Part shown: in pieces, positions 60,972 to 64,000 of the stretch
Position numbering within the stretch: position 1 is the first letter of the stretch
Layout of the letters: each line of letters starts with the position of its first letter
Origin: Lasiosphaeris hirsuta
Taxonomy: Eukaryota; Ascomycota; Sordariomycetes; Sordariales; Lasiosphaeriaceae
Reading direction: 5' to 3'
Assembly: GCA_030549175.1 (NCBI GenBank)
Contig: JAUKUA010000003.1
Location: 1,054,001 to 1,118,000 of the forward strand
Length of the DNA: 64,000 bases
The notes under the pieces: generated by a model
What the model was told of the DNA's origin: nothing
Database searches by the model: none
The model's input: the letters and a program-made list of their open reading frames with translations, nothing else
Translations under genes and position numbers: made by a program

Positions 60972-63900
60972 GGTGGAGGCTGGCGCATGGGTTTGGGTTG
61001 GTTTGTTTGTTTCCGGGCTGTGGGGGGAGAAGCTGGTGGTATACACGTATGCTAGTGCGGATGAATGTCTCGGGTTGACCAGCACCGTTGTCGTCCGGCA
61101 GTCGGGATCCGGGTCCGCAGAGCTATCGGTGATGCCAAGGAGGCGTTGATCATGCACGCTACGCTACGCTGCGCTGCGCTGCGTGGTTGCGGGCAGCACC
61201 GATGGGGGAGAGAGTTTGTCAAATTGATACTAATGGGATTCCGAGAGGCTGAGGTTGAGCCCAAAAGCCTGGAATGAAAGAGCAATTGGAGCGGTACAGC
61301 TAGGTAGGATCTTTACAAGAGACAGAAAAGGCTGGGACCGCAATTCACAAGCCTTGGCCAAGAGGAAGACGGATGAGGACGAGAAAAGGACTTTGGGGTC
61401 TGGCTTTGTTCCCCAACCCGGCGGCTTGGTGGCGCGGACAGGCCTGGACAGACTCGATGGCGATTCGCTCCATAGTAGGCGACGGCGGGCATTTGTCGGG
61501 CGGGCGGGCTGGCTGAGAAAAGACCTCAGCTCAGACAATCCGCCTTCAGACTTTCCAAGTTGGAAGACCTGAGCGAAAGACCATGTCAGCACCGAGCATT
61601 CAGCGCTGCACATGTGCTGCGGTCCTGCGTGCTTGTCCGCCAGTCTTCTGATGCACACACGCGAGCACGCGAATGGGACATGCAAAGTGAAAATGGCGAC
61701 TGAGTGATCTGTGTCTGATGACTCTGCTCTGCCTCTGTCAACCTCCTGCATCGAGAATTCATCGTCTGAAACAGGCCATGATTCTAAATTCGGTGTGTCC
61801 AAGGAGAAGGAGCCCCCCCTTGCATTCCATGGGGCTCGGGGTTGTGGTTCGTGGCTGGGTGCTTCAGTTCGCCCCGGCGGCCTGCTCGCCCTAGCGCCTG
61901 TCAGCATCGAGTTGCCAGTTCAAGATGGGGCCCAGGCGCCCAGGCCAGATCGAATGGAAGGCGGGGGGTTGCACTACCGGCCGACCGGCGCCGACTCTCG
62001 GCCGCTGTCATTGTCTTTTCCCGAGTCAACGATTCAGAGCGCCAGACGGATAAGAGAGATAAGCGAAAGGGAACTTGACTCCTCGGCATGCAGAGACAGA
62101 CAGACGGACGACTCCTTCCTCGATTCCTTGGGCAAGGGGACCTACACTACACACAGGGAGGAACGAAGTGGCACGAAGTGGCCTGTGTTCTGTGTGCGTC
62201 ATTGCGCTTGGGACTTCCAGAAGCACTCTGCTCCAGGCCGAAAGAAGCAGCTCCAAACAGTCCGCAAGGAGCTTGTGGTTTCATCTTTACAGCCCCCACC
62301 CCTTCCAGAACTGCCCAGGACGGCTGAGCAGACGGCCAAACGGAAAGACGGCCAGCTTGTTGCGTTGAAGATTGCACACAGAGAGTCGAGACAGGCAGCA
62401 CGGTATCACGGCGACAGCTCGGAGAATAACAGCGGTTACCTTTGTGCATTTCCGCCTCGTCGCGTCGGTCACGGTTGCGCAGCCAACGGCGCGTCACGAG
62501 AAGAATTTTCCTCGTCTTCCTGCGGCCGCCCTCCCTTGTCTGCTTCGTCTCGCAGCGCAGCTCGCAGCAGTCCGTCCGTCTGCATGCGCCGTTTGCTGGC
62601 TTCGGGCAGCCCTGGCTAGCCCACAGCTGTGGTTGGTGTTTTGAGACTCGATTCTGGCGGTGAAGGGCCGACGACCATGGAGCCATGCCCATTCGGGTGG
62701 CGGGAGCGCACGCGGAGACCCAGCCAGCCCCCGCACCCATGAATTTCGCGACCTTGGACTTGCCACCTGTTCTTGTTGTGTGGGATTGGATATGGGACCG
62801 TTTGAGGAGCTGGAATCTTCAGGACCTTTGCTCTCGACATTGGGTCGCCCACTCTGTTTTCAAGCCGAGAACAACCGTTCGCATGTTGCGAATGAGCCGT
62901 TTTAATTCAGGGTCCAGAGCGATAACGAGTCTTGTGCGAGGGTTCCGAGTACGGAAGCGTCGATATGCAGAAAGGGACGTCAAGGTAACGGCACTTGGCT
63001 GGTGGTCCATATTGCTGCCCAGCTGCGCCGTAGTGGATACAAGCCCACCCTGTTACGCTAAATGCAGCCAGGCGATTTGCTGCTGCTTGTCGTGCTCTGC
63101 AGCAGCATTTTAGAGATCACCGGGTTGCATATCGTCACTGACGACGTCCATGACTTGCGCTTTGTGTCGACGCGGCGCCCCATGGGCCAGTGTGTGAGGG
63201 CAGCCCTCGATGGATGGCGCACTTTTCCCAACGACTGGTTAATATGACGGACATGAGGGCAAAGCGGCAAAGCAGGATCCCGAGTCCAGTCCAGGTCCTC
63301 CAATCTTGATATATATCCTCCAGGCGTGGCTGGGCGCTTGAGGTAAGGTACCCATGCTCTGCGCAAGTGCCAGTGCAAGCAAGCGCAAGCCTAACAGGGA
63401 GTAGTTGTTATAGGAAGAAGATGCTCGGATTCTTATGGATACCCACCGTCGAAGGGGCGAACCGGGACGTCTTCGGCACGGCTCATCGGGACGGGAGATG
63501 GGGGCCTGTCACCATGTCACATCCCCCATGTCTAAGTGCCATCATCTGCTTGCACAACCCCGCGGTCCTGGCCCCATCGATAAGGGCATCAGCAGGGGAG
63601 CGGGGGCTGCGATACACGATTGCAAAGCGCACAAAATGACGGGAAAATTACCCTCACCTATTTGCGGCCCGACAGGCTGCTGTCATTCAACCGCTCATGG
63701 TCACATACGCCGGCGACTGCTCCAGCTTCTGGATAGGAAATAAAGCAGAAACCGCTGAAGGGGGGCCGTGTTCCCACACGACGCTCACCGAGAGCATCGG
63801 CGACACAGACCTCGGTGATTGATAGTGGTGTCGGGGCCAGACATGACACAGGCTCACAGGTCCTTAGCCCGTGGTGGGGTGGTGCCGAGAAGTGATGGAT

Positions 63901-64000
63901 GTGCTGGGACAAGGCCGGCGGCATCCGGCAACGGCCAATTGGCCGGCTATGTGGGTAGGGTCTGCCAAGTGAATGCTCGAGGTGGGAGGGAGGGAGGCAC
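60972..64000. other. 3 kb terminal region without a recognised gene
   Basis: Open frames up to 302 codons (for example plus strand 61711-62619) lack any family resemblance and overlap open frames on other strands, as expected in GC-rich non-coding DNA. A short tandem run of ACGCT/GCGCT words is at about 61157-61185, just upstream of the DUF7053-like gene. A 10-bp direct repeat ACGAAGTGGC lies near 62165-62185. The region may hold the promoter of a gene beyond the right edge. Confidence 0.45.

Noticed and set aside
60972..61157. In-frame N-terminal extension of the DUF7053-like protein
   Set aside because: It is compositionally different and the internal ATG starts the conserved-looking domain.
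61711..62619. Plus-strand frame of 302 codons near the right edge
   Set aside because: It starts at a GTG, lacks any domain and competes with equally long frames on other strands.

Overview
The window is nuclear DNA of a filamentous ascomycete (Pezizomycotina), most likely a Sordariomycete. Reasons: nearly every gene has introns of about 50-100 nt with GTRNGT-type donors and CTRAC-type branch sites; DNA is GC-rich; and gene content includes an alternative oxidase close to the Neurospora type, a CFEM GPI-protein, a type IID (ENA) cation ATPase and a CRZ1-type zinc-finger factor. The exact genus cannot be fixed from the sequence alone. I find 18 protein genes (one cut by the left edge) and 2 decayed genes. 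Exon boundaries were worked out by hand from splice signals and reading-frame continuity. No rRNA, tRNA, CRISPR or intact transposon was recognised.

Layout. 1-990: 5' part of a Ran1/Ksp1-type kinase gene, minus strand, running off the left edge. 991-12243: an 11 kb gene-free stretch with many short tandem repeats and homopolymer C/G runs. 12244-16637: divergent pair PRP4 splicing kinase (minus) and the small ribosome-associated protein TMA7 (plus, six exons). 17316-24431: CSC1/OSCA-like channel and an alanine-rich AT-hook-like protein, both minus. 26791-31770: ENA ATPase and dolichol-phosphate mannose synthase, both plus. 31985-41180: an interval with decay, holding a broken short-chain dehydrogenase, a CSN8/PSMD8/eIF3k-domain gene, a CFEM protein, an MFS transporter and a heavily broken histidine acid phosphatase. 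41637-49474: peroxisomal 2,4-dienoyl-CoA reductase (minus), Rad60-like SUMO-domain protein (plus), PNO1 ribosome assembly factor (minus, seven exons, one of 2 nt), MDM31 mitochondrial protein (plus). 50285-54145: divergent eIF3j and alternative oxidase. 56778-59062: CRZ1-like factor. 60396-60971: DUF7053-like protein. The last 3 kb shows no recognisable gene.

These genes are not an operon or a metabolic cluster. Two loose themes appear: ribosome/translation housekeeping (TMA7, PNO1, eIF3j) and ion/stress homeostasis (CSC1-like channel, ENA pump, CRZ1-like factor, alternative oxidase). The most unusual observations are a forced 2-nt microexon in PNO1, a three-copy dispersed repeat, two CGG-N7-CGG motifs in the alternative oxidase promoter, a cluster of PacC-type hexamers upstream of ENA, and the gene-free 11 kb upstream of the Ran1-type kinase.
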